A DNA stretch of 64,000 nucleotides. It comes from Chryseobacterium sp. OSA05B. Lineage in GTDB: Bacteria; Bacteroidota; Bacteroidia; Flavobacteriales; Weeksellaceae. This document shows, in pieces, positions 37,491-45,635 of this stretch (position 1 is the first letter of the stretch; the number at the start of each line of letters is the position of its first letter). Location of the stretch: positions 682,001 to 746,000 of the forward strand of contig NZ_JAHXYH010000001.1 in NCBI RefSeq assembly GCF_019970065.1, written 5' to 3'. The translations under genes were made by a program, and so were the position numbers. The notes beneath the pieces were generated by a model. It was not told the DNA's origin. It made no database searches and saw nothing but the letters and a program-made list of their open reading frames with translations.

Positions 37491-37790
37491 CTACTTAATG
37501 CTCATTATGTAAATGATCAGCAGCACGATGCCCGACACGATCAATATTAAATTTGTACTTCTGTTCTTATTATTTTTGGTAAAAAAGCTCACTACAATCT
37601 CTATCAAAAGCAATAAACACCATAAAGCGGTCCAGCAGACATTTAAGACCAGATGCATCGGAATGGACATCCCGCTGTTTCCTCCTATGGACTGAACCGG
37701 ATGGAACCATGAGTCCCAATGGTCATAGACATAGATCAGGATAAATCCCAGTAATAAAATTCCTACTCTTAACGCCAGATGTTTATTCAT
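37491..37790 (-). CDS. Small membrane protein, three helices (possible immunity protein)
   Basis: A 99-residue protein with hydrophobic segments at about 5-22, 44-68 and 77-97 separated by short polar loops. It begins 4 bases after the stop codon of the DUF2235 hydrolase gene, so it is translated with it. Small membrane proteins directly after a lipase effector are typical immunity candidates, but the DUF2931 lipoprotein on the other side is a competing candidate. No family recognised. Confidence 0.7.
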   Translation of the reverse strand: MNKHLALRVGILLLGFILIYVYDHWDSWFHPVQSIGGNSGMSIPMHLVLNVCWTALWCLLLLIEIVVSFFTKNNKNRSTNLILIVSGIVLLIIYIMSIK

Positions 37791-37794
37791 GTTG

Positions 37795-39216
37795 CTAAGC
37801 TTTATGAATTACCCTTTCTCTGTCTGATGTAGGATCCATTCCGATGCCTTCTCTTCTTGCAGACCAGTGGAGATATTTATTTCTGAGGGTCCTCAGGTCA
37901 TCCTGTTCCTTCATTTCTTTCTGGTAATCGGCATATTTCTGTTCCGGTATGGATGCCCCACCGTACGCGGTCTCAACATCTTTATATCTTTTAAAAACGT
38001 ATTGTTTTCCATCTGCCATGGCATAAGGTCTCAAACGGTCTTTCACTCTTAGCAGCAACTGATCCCCTGAAATGGAATAGGTTTCGTCGGTAAGTTTTTT
38101 TATTTTGAGCGGAACGGTTTTTTCAACGCCGTACTCCGCCATAAAATGCAAGGGAATATAGCTGTATGTCTTTTTCAAAAGTTTACGTTCTCCTCTTAAT
38201 GACAGATAAAATCCTGGGGTAATGGTAAGCTCTTCTTCCGTATACCAGGAATCATTGATCAGCTGCTGTCTTAAGGTTTTTAATTTTGCACTGGTGGTCC
38301 ATGAGGTTTCCACTTCTTCCCAGACTTCAGGTCCTTCTTCATAAGCTCCGCCTACATCACAGTGTACACCGGGAAATATTTTTTCAACTCCTACACTTAC
38401 ATTCGTAAGGTCAAAATTTTCCCTGTGCTCATTTTCCGCGACAAAATGGATAATGGTTTGTGCTCTTCCGATATCATCCAGTCCCAGTTCTTCCACATCA
38501 TTGTGGAAGTTGGGCTTTGGAGAAAAGTTTTTGGAGTAAGACGAAACCGTATCATAAATCCCCAGAAATCTCACTTTCAGTACACCTACTTCAATTCCGG
38601 CTTCCTGCAGTTTCAGCCCCAGATGTCCCCATTTCGGAAGATCCTCACCTTCTACACCGGTTCCATCACTGTCCGAGTGGGAAGTAATGGTGGTACCTTC
38701 ATATGAAACCGTGGTGGTTTTAGCTTTATATTTTGATTTTCCTATTTCATGAACGAAATTTCTTGCTGCGGCGGCACCACGGCTGAAACCGAAAACATCA
38801 AAAGTAAGGACAGCAATTTTATCGGCTTTTTTTGAGCTTTTAATGTTCTTTACTTTTTTCACGATTTCTTCGCAGCCCTTTCTCACTTTTCCGCGAATCC
38901 CGGTATCTCCTGTTCCGAAGGCATATCCAAGCATAGAATCTTCCTCCTTATCTTCCGTTCCGATCCCTTCTATATAAATGCCAAAATTTTTATCGTAATT
39001 ATCCCATAAACGCGCTACATTACTCCAGTCGTTATTATAACTGTTGTTGTCACTGGGTTTCCCTCCATTTTTCTTGTAGTCGGCCGTTTTATCCCTTCTT
39101 TCAACGGTATTGGTTTTGTTGTTCAAAGTTCCGTCAAAAAACACCCCAAGAGTAATATCTAACACTTCCTCTTTGGATATCTCAGGTGAATAATCTCCAA
39201 ATTTATTATTGTGCAT
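37795..39216 (-). CDS. DUF2235 alpha/beta hydrolase, Tle1-like T6SS effector
   Basis: A 473-residue protein of the DUF2235 family, which includes the Tle1 phospholipase effectors of type VI systems. Seen directly: the N-terminal block ITLGVFFDGTLNNKTNT; the nucleophile elbow GFSRGAAAARNF (Ser near residue 145); an Asp-bearing segment VRFLGIYDTVSSYSKNF; and the His motif FPGVHCDVGGAYEEG, which completes a Ser-Asp-His triad. No signal peptide is present, as expected for cargo delivered by VgrG/PAAR. Upstream lie a DUF2931 lipoprotein and vgrG; downstream a membrane protein. Membrane phospholipid hydrolysis in a target bacterium is the expected role. Confidence 0.88.
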   Translation of the reverse strand: MHNNKFGDYSPEISKEEVLDITLGVFFDGTLNNKTNTVERRDKTADYKKNGGKPSDNNSYNNDWSNVARLWDNYDKNFGIYIEGIGTEDKEEDSMLGYAFGTGDTGIRGKVRKGCEEIVKKVKNIKSSKKADKIAVLTFDVFGFSRGAAAARNFVHEIGKSKYKAKTTTVSYEGTTITSHSDSDGTGVEGEDLPKWGHLGLKLQEAGIEVGVLKVRFLGIYDTVSSYSKNFSPKPNFHNDVEELGLDDIGRAQTIIHFVAENEHRENFDLTNVSVGVEKIFPGVHCDVGGAYEEGPEVWEEVETSWTTSAKLKTLRQQLINDSWYTEEELTITPGFYLSLRGERKLLKKTYSYIPLHFMAEYGVEKTVPLKIKKLTDETYSISGDQLLLRVKDRLRPYAMADGKQYVFKRYKDVETAYGGASIPEQKYADYQKEMKEQDDLRTLRNKYLHWSARREGIGMDPTSDRERVIHKA

Positions 39217-39281
39217 GGTTTTATTTTAATTTTTATTGACAGATTTTAACAGATACAGAAAATTCTTTTCACTGTTGCTTC

Positions 39282-40334
39282 TTACTCTATTTTACGGGAA
39301 AATCTGACCTTCGAATTTTTGATCGGCAGTTCTTCCTTTTCGTTCTTTAATGATAAACTCGCGCCGGTATTATCTGCATTCACTTTAATGATAAGATCTA
39401 TATTCTTTCCTTTTCCAAGCTTATGGAACAGTTCAAAGATTTCTTTCTCGTCAAAAGCATCCACCCATACGGCGTATCTGTTTTTATTCTTATCTCTCCA
39501 GTAAAAACCGCAGAATTTCGGAACTGCGCGATTTTTATAGGTATCACTTTTCAGGCTTTCTCCGAAAAGGTTTTCCTGTTCGCCGTTATAGTTATTAAAC
39601 CCGAAATCGATCCATTCACTTCCTTCCGGCAAGATCACTGTGGGTTTCCAGTTAAATTTTTCTCTGTACGCCTCATAGATATCCGGAGCGGGATAGCCTT
39701 CTTTTTCTATTTTAGCTCTGGTTTCCGGCTTGAATGTTTCATAGGAAGGATCTTTGAGCATTCTTTCTGCAAAACCTTCTTTCAACATATATTTCGCGTT
39801 ATCATATGCCTTTTCCTGAGTAATAATGGTATCATGAGCCTGAAAAACACCCACTTCTTTCTGGTTTCCCGGACCGTTGATCCATAGAACGACCTTTCCT
39901 TTTGGAGCAAGTCCAACAATAAAATTGGTGTAGGTCGTTTTTTTACCGTTATCCTGATCGATAAAACCTTTTTCAAAAAGTCCCTTTATTTTTTCTTTAT
40001 CCAGGTCCCATTTTCCGGTATAAAATGTATTTTCCACCAAAGAATACCAGGTAAATTCCAGCTTATTAGGAATATCCATCTGACGGGTTTCTACGCTCAT
40101 GGTTCCGCCTTCATTTCCCCAGCCTGTATTTTGTGTGCCCCAGATCGCATCGAAACTGTAGGTAAAATCATCTGCAATGATGCCTCCTTTGTACACTTCC
40201 ATAGGATATTCCATGGGTGCCGAAACGGTGCCTAGCCAGCTGTATTTTTGTTCCATTTTTTTATTTTGACAATTGATGAGTGAGAAACTTCCAGCAATAA
40301 AAAGAATCAGAATTCTTAATTTACTTGTTCCCAT
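39282..40334 (-). CDS. DUF2931 lipoprotein (candidate immunity protein)
   Basis: A 350-residue lipoprotein (signal peptide ending SFSLINC) of the DUF2931 family. Family landmarks are YSWLGTVSAPMEYPMEVYKG near the start and LAPKGKVVLWINGPGNQKEV in the middle; a second similar domain (from VILPEGSEWIDFGFNNYNG) follows. DUF2931 lipoproteins commonly occur next to type VI lipase genes, so it may neutralise the DUF2235 effector in the periplasm (inference). The start codon overlaps the end of the 56-residue gene by 14 bases. Confidence 0.8.
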   Translation of the reverse strand: MGTSKLRILILFIAGSFSLINCQNKKMEQKYSWLGTVSAPMEYPMEVYKGGIIADDFTYSFDAIWGTQNTGWGNEGGTMSVETRQMDIPNKLEFTWYSLVENTFYTGKWDLDKEKIKGLFEKGFIDQDNGKKTTYTNFIVGLAPKGKVVLWINGPGNQKEVGVFQAHDTIITQEKAYDNAKYMLKEGFAERMLKDPSYETFKPETRAKIEKEGYPAPDIYEAYREKFNWKPTVILPEGSEWIDFGFNNYNGEQENLFGESLKSDTYKNRAVPKFCGFYWRDKNKNRYAVWVDAFDEKEIFELFHKLGKGKNIDLIIKVNADNTGASLSLKNEKEELPIKNSKVRFSRKIE

Positions 40335-40491
40335 GAGACATTATTTTCTTATTGCTTGCCAAAACAAGGTTGTTCTTCTGTGCTTCCACATTGATCTTCT
40401 GCGCAATTTTTTCAACCTTTTTGCCTACATTCAGATGGTAAGTGTCATTGACCTTGATCTGTATATTTTTAGCTGTTTTGATGATCGCCAT
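40321..40491 (-). CDS. 56-aa protein resembling a detached VgrG tail
   Basis: A small protein read from the ATG at 40491, 1 base after the vgrG stop codon, and overlapping the DUF2931 start. The sequence (IQIKVNDTYHLNVGKKVEKI and onward to LVLASNKKIMSHG) has the alternating short-strand pattern of the VgrG C-terminal beta-helix and DUF2345 repeats. It could stack beneath the VgrG needle, act as an adaptor, or be the remnant of a longer VgrG. The tight packing and intact frame argue for a real gene. Confidence 0.65.
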   Translation of the reverse strand: MAIIKTAKNIQIKVNDTYHLNVGKKVEKIAQKINVEAQKNNLVLASNKKIMSHGNK

Positions 40492-40492
40492 A

Positions 40493-42424
40493 TCAGAAAA
40501 GTTTTGATTTTTCAGCACTGTTGAATTCTACAATCTTGCCGCTCTGCATCGTCATGTTCTCCAGTTCGCTGAACATGGATATTTCTCCGGCTATTTCATT
40601 GGACGTCTCAGACTGTCTTTTGAATTCTTTTTCTACCATTTCTGTTCTGGTATCCGAAGATTCACGGATATCACCTGTAGCGGTCTGAACTATATCTTTT
40701 CCAGCTGTAGAAATAATGCTGTCGTTCGCTGAACTGTTGATGCCTTCTCCCGCACTGATCGAAATTTCTTTTCCTGCGGTGATATTGATATTATCTCCGG
40801 CATTCAATGTAAAGTTTTTAGGAGCTTTCATGCTGATATTTCCTGCGCCATCCATAAAATAGATGTTTCCGCTGGGATCCATTATTTTTACGCTTCCTTC
40901 TTCATCATTCATTAAAATCCTGATTCCGCTTCGGGTCTGGATAGACTTCAAATGATTATTGATACCCCCACCTAAAGCGATTCCACCATGAAACATTCCT
41001 CCCATGACGAAAGGTCTGTCGGGATGGCTGTGAACGAAATTCACCATCACCTGATCCCCAACTTCGGGAATGGCTACATAGCCTCTGTTCTGTGTGATCT
41101 GATCTGTTCCTCCCGCATCAGGGCTCATCATTCTGATAAAATGGGTAGTATCGCTGGTCTGCCAGTCAAACTGCACCTGTATTCTTCCCTGTCCTTCCGG
41201 ATCTGTATTGGAGATAACGGTGGCCGTCTGTGGCTCAGCTTTAGGAATTTTGTATTCCGGTCTTGGAAGAAATCCTGTATCGGCTGCTATTCCTGCAAAA
41301 CTTCCTTTGTAATGACCTATGGTATCAATTTCATGCTCAGCTTCCGTGATCATAATTCTTGTAAAATAAGACGTCTCATTGGAATCCTGTTTACGCATCT
41401 GAACATCGGCTACACATCCCGGATGAAGAAACGGAACCGTAGTGTTTCCTGAAATAGAAAAAACATTGACCGCTTCACTTCCTGAAGCGCTTTTCTGTGA
41501 ATATTCCACATCAAGATGGGTCGATGCTTTGATAGGCGCTATCTGAAGCGCAGGGGTTTTGTAGATGCTGTTATTATGATCGTAAGCTGTTTTTGCAATA
41601 TCACTTACATGCTGGATCGGTGTAGATCCTGAAGTAAGTTTTTCATGTTTGTTGCTATTGTACCCGTAGTACTGGGGTTTGGTGTGTACAGCTTTCAGTT
41701 CCACCTTAATATCATTGGCACTGCTTCCGTAGGTCAGGGTAATGGGTTTGTTCTGAGGCGGAAGTTTCCCGAAATGCAGGACTTCGCCATCATAAAAGAA
41801 CTGTTCACCATATGCTTCGGCCATTCTTGCCAGATAGTTGTAGTGAGTTTCGTCGTATTGGCTGCTGTAGATGATCTGGGAAAAATTATTGGCATCGATT
41901 CTTATATCAAAACGGCCTCTGTCAATTCCCTGTTTGATTACTTCTTCCGCGATAATTCCCATATTAACGGATTGATTTCCTCCAAAACTCTGGATATGGG
42001 CCGCTCCGTCCAATAGTATCGTGGGACTGCACCCGGTAAGGACAATATTCCCAAGGCTCATTTTCTCCTGGCTGAATGCCACTCCGGTGATGATTCCCAC
42101 AAAAGTTCGTTCCGGGCTGTTCTCTATATCTTTATAGGAAATAACTGCTGTAAGACGTTTCCCGAGGAATTTATTGGCATCCTCCAGTGAGTGCGTCTGG
42201 CGGTCTCCCAAAGTATCGTGAGCCAGAGTCAGCGTGAATTCGTGGTGACGCTGGGTACTCTGTTTAAGTTTAAAATGCTTATAAAATTTGATAATTTTTC
42301 CTTCGATGACTAAGGAAAGCTTTACCAGACGGTTGATGCCGGTATGATGATTCTCGGATACCCCATCTGCATTCTGTGCCGGGCGAAAAGCTGCACCCTT
42401 TGGTTGTTCTGGTGTAGTAGACAT
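40493..42424 (-). CDS. vgrG: Type VI secretion tip protein VgrG
   Basis: Spike protein VgrG (TssI), 643 residues. The gp27-like base domain covers about 25-380 (for example HHEFTLTLAHDTLGDRQ, then QFFYDGEVLHFGKLPPQ). The gp5-like OB fold follows with PEGQGRIQVQFDWQTSDTTH, GYVAIPEVGDQVMVNFVHSH and DRPFVMGGMFHG. The C-terminal needle has beta-helix repeats rich in Ala, Gly and Ser (KEISISAGEGINSSANDSII) and ends in a helical tail. No extra toxic domain is fused. hcp lies upstream behind its own terminator; cargo genes follow directly, so vgrG probably leads the cassette transcript. Confidence 0.95.
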   Translation of the reverse strand: MSTTPEQPKGAAFRPAQNADGVSENHHTGINRLVKLSLVIEGKIIKFYKHFKLKQSTQRHHEFTLTLAHDTLGDRQTHSLEDANKFLGKRLTAVISYKDIENSPERTFVGIITGVAFSQEKMSLGNIVLTGCSPTILLDGAAHIQSFGGNQSVNMGIIAEEVIKQGIDRGRFDIRIDANNFSQIIYSSQYDETHYNYLARMAEAYGEQFFYDGEVLHFGKLPPQNKPITLTYGSSANDIKVELKAVHTKPQYYGYNSNKHEKLTSGSTPIQHVSDIAKTAYDHNNSIYKTPALQIAPIKASTHLDVEYSQKSASGSEAVNVFSISGNTTVPFLHPGCVADVQMRKQDSNETSYFTRIMITEAEHEIDTIGHYKGSFAGIAADTGFLPRPEYKIPKAEPQTATVISNTDPEGQGRIQVQFDWQTSDTTHFIRMMSPDAGGTDQITQNRGYVAIPEVGDQVMVNFVHSHPDRPFVMGGMFHGGIALGGGINNHLKSIQTRSGIRILMNDEEGSVKIMDPSGNIYFMDGAGNISMKAPKNFTLNAGDNINITAGKEISISAGEGINSSANDSIISTAGKDIVQTATGDIRESSDTRTEMVEKEFKRQSETSNEIAGEISMFSELENMTMQSGKIVEFNSAEKSKLF

Positions 42425-42530
42425 ATTTTATAAAGTGATTTGTGTTAAAATGTGTATATTATTCATCTAATCGGGAATTTTTGAAAATAAACAAAGATTC
42501 CTTGTCAGAAAATAGCGTTCACAACAGGTA

Positions 42531-42557
42531 AAAAAAGACCGTCTTGAGGGACAGTCT
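42531..42557 (-). terminator. Terminator of hcp
   Basis: On the minus strand, AGACTGTC pairs with GACGGTCT (one G-U pair) and is followed by TTTTTT. It lies about 25 bases after the hcp stop, so hcp is at least partly transcribed apart from vgrG. Confidence 0.8.
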
Positions 42558-42582
42558 CTTTATATTTTTTACTAATCGGGAC

Positions 42583-42987
42583 CTAGCTTAACGGCCAGAA
42601 TCCTTCATAAAGTGAATTTCCGTATGAAATAGTTTCTGCACTTATTACAAAGCTTATCAGCATACTATTGGTATCGATCGCATCAAAATCCACTTCATGT
42701 TGGATCACGTATCCATTTTCCCACTTCAGGGCAATCAGTGTTCCTTCTTCATGAGATTTATTTAACGTAATTTCACCGCTTGTAGGCTTGTATTTACCGT
42801 TTAATAAGCTTTCCAGAATATCAGATTTTTCAGTCGCTTCTACGGTTACTTTGATCAATGCGTTTGATGGGTCAGACGCTACACGTCCTGAAACATCAGT
42901 AGATCTTGATACGCTGTAATTAAGCTTTAACAACTTTTGTCCTTCACCTCCATTGAATTTTAAGATTCCTCTTGAATTTCCTGCCAT
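42583..42987 (-). CDS. hcp: Type VI secretion tube protein Hcp (TssD), Bacteroidota type
   Basis: A 134-residue Hcp/TssD tube protein of the Bacteroidota (T6SSiii) subtype. The N-terminal pattern ILKFNGGEGQKLLKLNYSVS, the middle DPSNALIKVTVEATEKSDIL and the C-terminal ISFVISAETISYGNSLYEGF are characteristic. It forms hexamer rings that stack into the tube. It heads the type VI payload region and has its own terminator, allowing higher expression than the spike and cargo genes. A -7 element (TATCTTTG) is about 52 bases upstream. Confidence 0.93.
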   Translation of the reverse strand: MAGNSRGILKFNGGEGQKLLKLNYSVSRSTDVSGRVASDPSNALIKVTVEATEKSDILESLLNGKYKPTSGEITLNKSHEEGTLIALKWENGYVIQHEVDFDAIDTNSMLISFVISAETISYGNSLYEGFWPLS

Positions 42988-43038
42988 ATTCTTATATTTT
43001 AATCATTTATGATTATACTATTCATAAAGTTAGTCTAA

Positions 43039-43046
43039 CAAAGATA
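43039..43046 (-). promoter_or_regulatory. Candidate -7 element for hcp
   Basis: TATCTTTG on the minus strand matches TAnnTTTG. No TTG is found at the normal -33 distance, so support is partial. Confidence 0.4.
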
Positions 43047-43170
43047 GAGTTCATGCTCTAATTTAAAAAGTTTTTATGTAAGAGATTTATATTTTGTAGT
43101 AATTCTACGACTTTTTTTTGAGTATCTTCAATTGCTATTAAAAAATATTGTCCCATTCTGATCTTTTTGT

Positions 43171-43467
43171 TTATTGATGAGCATGCAAATAAAAATGTCT
43201 ATAATAATACGATATGATCATAATGACCAGATTGACAACAACCATGATTATCAGAATATTTCCGTACTTCCTTTTTTTATCTACAAAACTCAGGCCTAAT
43301 GTAAACAGAAACAGGAGCAATGTATAAACAGCCGGGTACAGATGAAAAGCCTCTGAAAACTTCCCTTCAAAAACGAGCACAATGGCTCTCTGGGCACCGC
43401 ATCCCAAACATTCAATTCCCAGAAATTTCTTGCTGGGACAGGTCAGCATAAAGTCTTCAATTTTCAT
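43171..43467 (-). CDS. DUF2752 membrane protein
   Basis: A 98-residue DUF2752 protein. The signature CPSKKFLGIECLGCGAQRAI (three Cys, near residues 10-30) precedes two hydrophobic helices (about 43-62 and 70-88). DUF2752 proteins are widespread small membrane proteins of unknown role in Bacteroidota. It begins 8 bases after the stop codon of the Old Yellow Enzyme gene and is probably co-transcribed with it. Confidence 0.88.
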   Translation of the reverse strand: MKIEDFMLTCPSKKFLGIECLGCGAQRAIVLVFEGKFSEAFHLYPAVYTLLLFLFTLGLSFVDKKRKYGNILIIMVVVNLVIMIISYYYRHFYLHAHQ

Positions 43468-43475
43468 CCGAAACG

Positions 43476-44528
43476 TTATGATGAAATTTTTGCTCTGGTA
43501 TACTGATGGGGAAAGAAGCAGTCTTCTTGCATCTCAAATGATCCCTGCACAGCAATGTAGGGATTTCTCAGAATCTCTCTTGCCACAAAAATCAGATCTG
43601 CCTCTCCTTTTTCAAGAATCTCTTCAGCCTGTTCCACTTTGGTGATCAAACCTACAGCTCCGGTTTTCACTCCAGCTTCGTTTCTGATCTGGGATGAAAA
43701 AGGAACCTGATAGCCATCAAAAACAGGTATTTTGGCTCCATGAATATTTCCACCGCTTGAAACATCTACAAGGTCTACGGAATGTTCTTTTAAAATCTTA
43801 GCCAACTCCACACTATCGTTAATATTCCAACCATTTTCAGCGTATTCGGTAGCGGAAATACGGACAAAAAGAGCCACATCTTCATTCAACTCTTCATTGA
43901 CTACATCTACAATTTCCAAAAGAAAACGAATCCTGTTTTCAAAGCTTCCTCCATATTCGTCGGTCCTGATATTGGAAAGCGGGGATAAAAACTGATGAAT
44001 CAGATATCCGTGCGCCCCGTGAATTTCTATGAGATCAAAACCTGCTTTTACGGCTCTTTTAGCTGCTTCCTTAAAATTTCCGACCTGTTCTTTGATTTCT
44101 TCAACCGTAAGAACGTGTGGAATTCTTTCGGAAGGATGATACGGAATAGCACTGGGCGCAACGGTTTCCCAGCCCTCTTCAAGCGGAATCTGCAGATTGT
44201 TCCAGGTGGACCCTTTTCTTCCGGCATGAGCCAGCTGGATCCCGATCTTACTTTCTGATCTCGAATGCACAAAATCAACGATTTTCCCAAGTTCTCCTGC
44301 CTGCTGGTCGTTCCAGATTCCCATACAGTGATTGGTAATTCTCCCACGTGGTTCTACTCCGGTAGCCTCAACCATAATTAATCCTGTTCCGCCCTGAGAC
44401 CTGCTTCCATAGTGTACAAAATGGAAATCATTGGCTAAACCATTTTCGCATGAGTACATACACATGGGAGACATGACCCATCTGTTTTTTAGCTCTATAT
44501 TTCTGAATTGTATTGGTGTATATAGCAT
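43476..44528 (-). CDS. NADH:flavin oxidoreductase, Old Yellow Enzyme family (YqjM-like)
   Basis: FMN-dependent ene-reductase of 350 residues. The N-terminal MLYTPIQFRNIELKNRWVMS and SPMCMYSCENGLANDFH match the YqjM branch, with Cys in MCMYSC at the position that tunes the flavin. IQLAHAGRKGSTW carries the substrate-binding region, EIHGAHGYLIHQFLSPLSN the active-site residues and DLIFVAREILRNPY the phosphate-binding end. It should reduce activated C=C bonds with NAD(P)H. It is divergent from cytidine deaminase. Confidence 0.94.
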   Translation of the reverse strand: MLYTPIQFRNIELKNRWVMSPMCMYSCENGLANDFHFVHYGSRSQGGTGLIMVEATGVEPRGRITNHCMGIWNDQQAGELGKIVDFVHSRSESKIGIQLAHAGRKGSTWNNLQIPLEEGWETVAPSAIPYHPSERIPHVLTVEEIKEQVGNFKEAAKRAVKAGFDLIEIHGAHGYLIHQFLSPLSNIRTDEYGGSFENRIRFLLEIVDVVNEELNEDVALFVRISATEYAENGWNINDSVELAKILKEHSVDLVDVSSGGNIHGAKIPVFDGYQVPFSSQIRNEAGVKTGAVGLITKVEQAEEILEKGEADLIFVAREILRNPYIAVQGSFEMQEDCFFPHQYTRAKISS

Positions 44529-44571
44529 TTTATTTTTTTGAATTTCAATTTAATTATGGATAAAAAAAACA

Positions 44572-44602
44572 TTGTCCACCTGATGAAAAAGAAGTAAATT
44601 TA
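44572..44602 (+). promoter_or_regulatory. Promoter of the cytidine deaminase gene
   Basis: TTG (44572-44574), 20 bases, then TAAATTTA (44595-44602), one mismatch to TAnnTTTG. The start would be near 44609, about 20 bases before the ATG. Confidence 0.45.
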
Positions 44603-44628
44603 GCCCCCCTTTTTAGTCTGACTAATAT

Positions 44629-45111
44629 ATGAAAAAAGACATACAGATCAGTTACGAGCACTTTAAAAACAGCAGTGAACTGAACGATATAGAAAAAACT
44701 CTTTTTGAAAGAGCAATCCAGGCCCGTGAAAATGCCTATGCCCCCTATTCCAACTTCCTGGTAGGATGTGCCGTTTTACTCGAAAACGGTGAGATTTACT
44801 CCGGAAACAATCAAGAAAATGCAGCCTATCCATCAGGATTATGTGCAGAAAGAACGACTCTTTTCTGGGTAGCCGCCAACTTTCCGAATATGAAAGTAAA
44901 GAAGATTTTCGTCGTAGGCGGTCCTAAGGAATTTCATGAGAAAAACCCTCCGATTCCACCTTGCGGAGCCTGCCGACAAAGCTTAATAGAATATGAAACA
45001 AAGCAAAATGAAGATATCGATCTTTATTTTTCAAGCATGAATGATGAAGTGGTTAAGGTGCACTCGATCAAGGATCTGCTGCCGTTTTATTTTGATTCAA
45101 CGTTTTTGTAG
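44629..45111 (+). CDS. cdd: Cytidine deaminase
   Basis: Zinc-dependent cytidine/deoxycytidine deaminase of the pyrimidine salvage pathway, 160 residues, slightly longer than the small tetrameric class. The catalytic Cys-Ala-Glu is in PSGLCAERTTLFW near residue 73 and the two other zinc Cys in IPPCGACRQSLIEYE. The substrate-binding start AYAPYSNFLVGCAVLLENG is intact. It appears to be a single gene. Confidence 0.96.
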   Translation: MKKDIQISYEHFKNSSELNDIEKTLFERAIQARENAYAPYSNFLVGCAVLLENGEIYSGNNQENAAYPSGLCAERTTLFWVAANFPNMKVKKIFVVGGPKEFHEKNPPIPPCGACRQSLIEYETKQNEDIDLYFSSMNDEVVKVHSIKDLLPFYFDSTFL

Positions 45112-45180
45112 AAGGAATTAAGAGTCAAGAACCAAGATACAAGAATCTAGATTTTAAATACGAACGCCTGGATTTTTGTC

Positions 45181-45400
45181 AAGAGTCAATTTTGCTTCGC
45201 AAGTCAATAGTGAATTTTAATGCTGTATATGTATGATTATCATTGACGATTCACTTGCGAAGCAAAATTCACCATTCACAATTTACCATTCACTTTTAGT
45301 TTTTTTTCAATTTCGCAGTATTGTATTCATTGGTGATCATTTATACATTAAAAAAAATTCTTTGCGAAGCAAAATTGACAATTCACCATTCACTTTTCTG
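45181..45400. repeat. Cluster of TTGCGAAGCAA / TTCACCATTCAC repeats
   Basis: Three copies of the TTGCGAAGCAA palindrome family: one inverted (TTTGCTTCGCAAGTCAATAG, 45191-45210) and two direct (45254-45270 and 45361-45375), each flanked by words such as ATTCACCATTCACAA. The first pair forms a long inverted repeat. No gene is supported in 45112-45440; a short plus-strand frame here runs through repeats and riboswitch. Confidence 0.75.
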
Positions 45401-45405
45401 CCTTT

Positions 45406-45435
45406 TTGTGCAATAGATTTAAAAAGTTATCTTTG
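45406..45435 (+). promoter_or_regulatory. Promoter of the cobalamin-riboswitch operon
   Basis: TTG (45406-45408), 19 bases, then TATCTTTG (45428-45435), a full match to the Bacteroidota consensus at ideal spacing. Transcription would start about 7 bases later, just before the riboswitch. Confidence 0.7.
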
Positions 45436-45442
45436 CAAAAAT

Positions 45443-45592
45443 TTTGGTTTCCAGCGTATTGGAAATAATAGGGAATTGGGTGAAACTCCCAAGCTGTCCC
45501 CGCAACTGTAAATCGCAATAAGATTTTCTGCAAAAAACCACTGTTCATACGGGAAGGTGCAGAAAGCGAAAGTCAGGAGACCTGCCAAAATA
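45443..45592 (+). promoter_or_regulatory. Cobalamin riboswitch
   Basis: A leader RNA with the conserved cobalamin riboswitch core: GGTGAAACTCCC AAGCTG-type segment, then CCCCGCAACTGTAA, the GGGAAGG segment with GTGCAGAAAGCG, and the B12 box AGTCAGGAGACCTGCC (about 45571-45586). It directly precedes the BtuB-like receptor gene. It should reduce expression when adenosyl- or other cobalamins bind. The order and spacing of elements match the known class. Confidence 0.93.
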
Positions 45593-45635
45593 CTAACTAA
45601 AAAACATATTACTTTCGGAGGAAAAGTAAAATAGT

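Noticed and set aside
31367..42987. Complete type VI secretion system or contractile phage-like particle
   Set aside because: Only tube, spike, tip and cargo-type genes are present; there is no sheath, baseplate, ATPase or membrane-complex gene in the window.
45233..45511. 92-codon plus-strand frame upstream of the btuB-like gene
   Set aside because: It runs through the dispersed repeats, the promoter and the first half of the cobalamin riboswitch, so the open frame is accidental.
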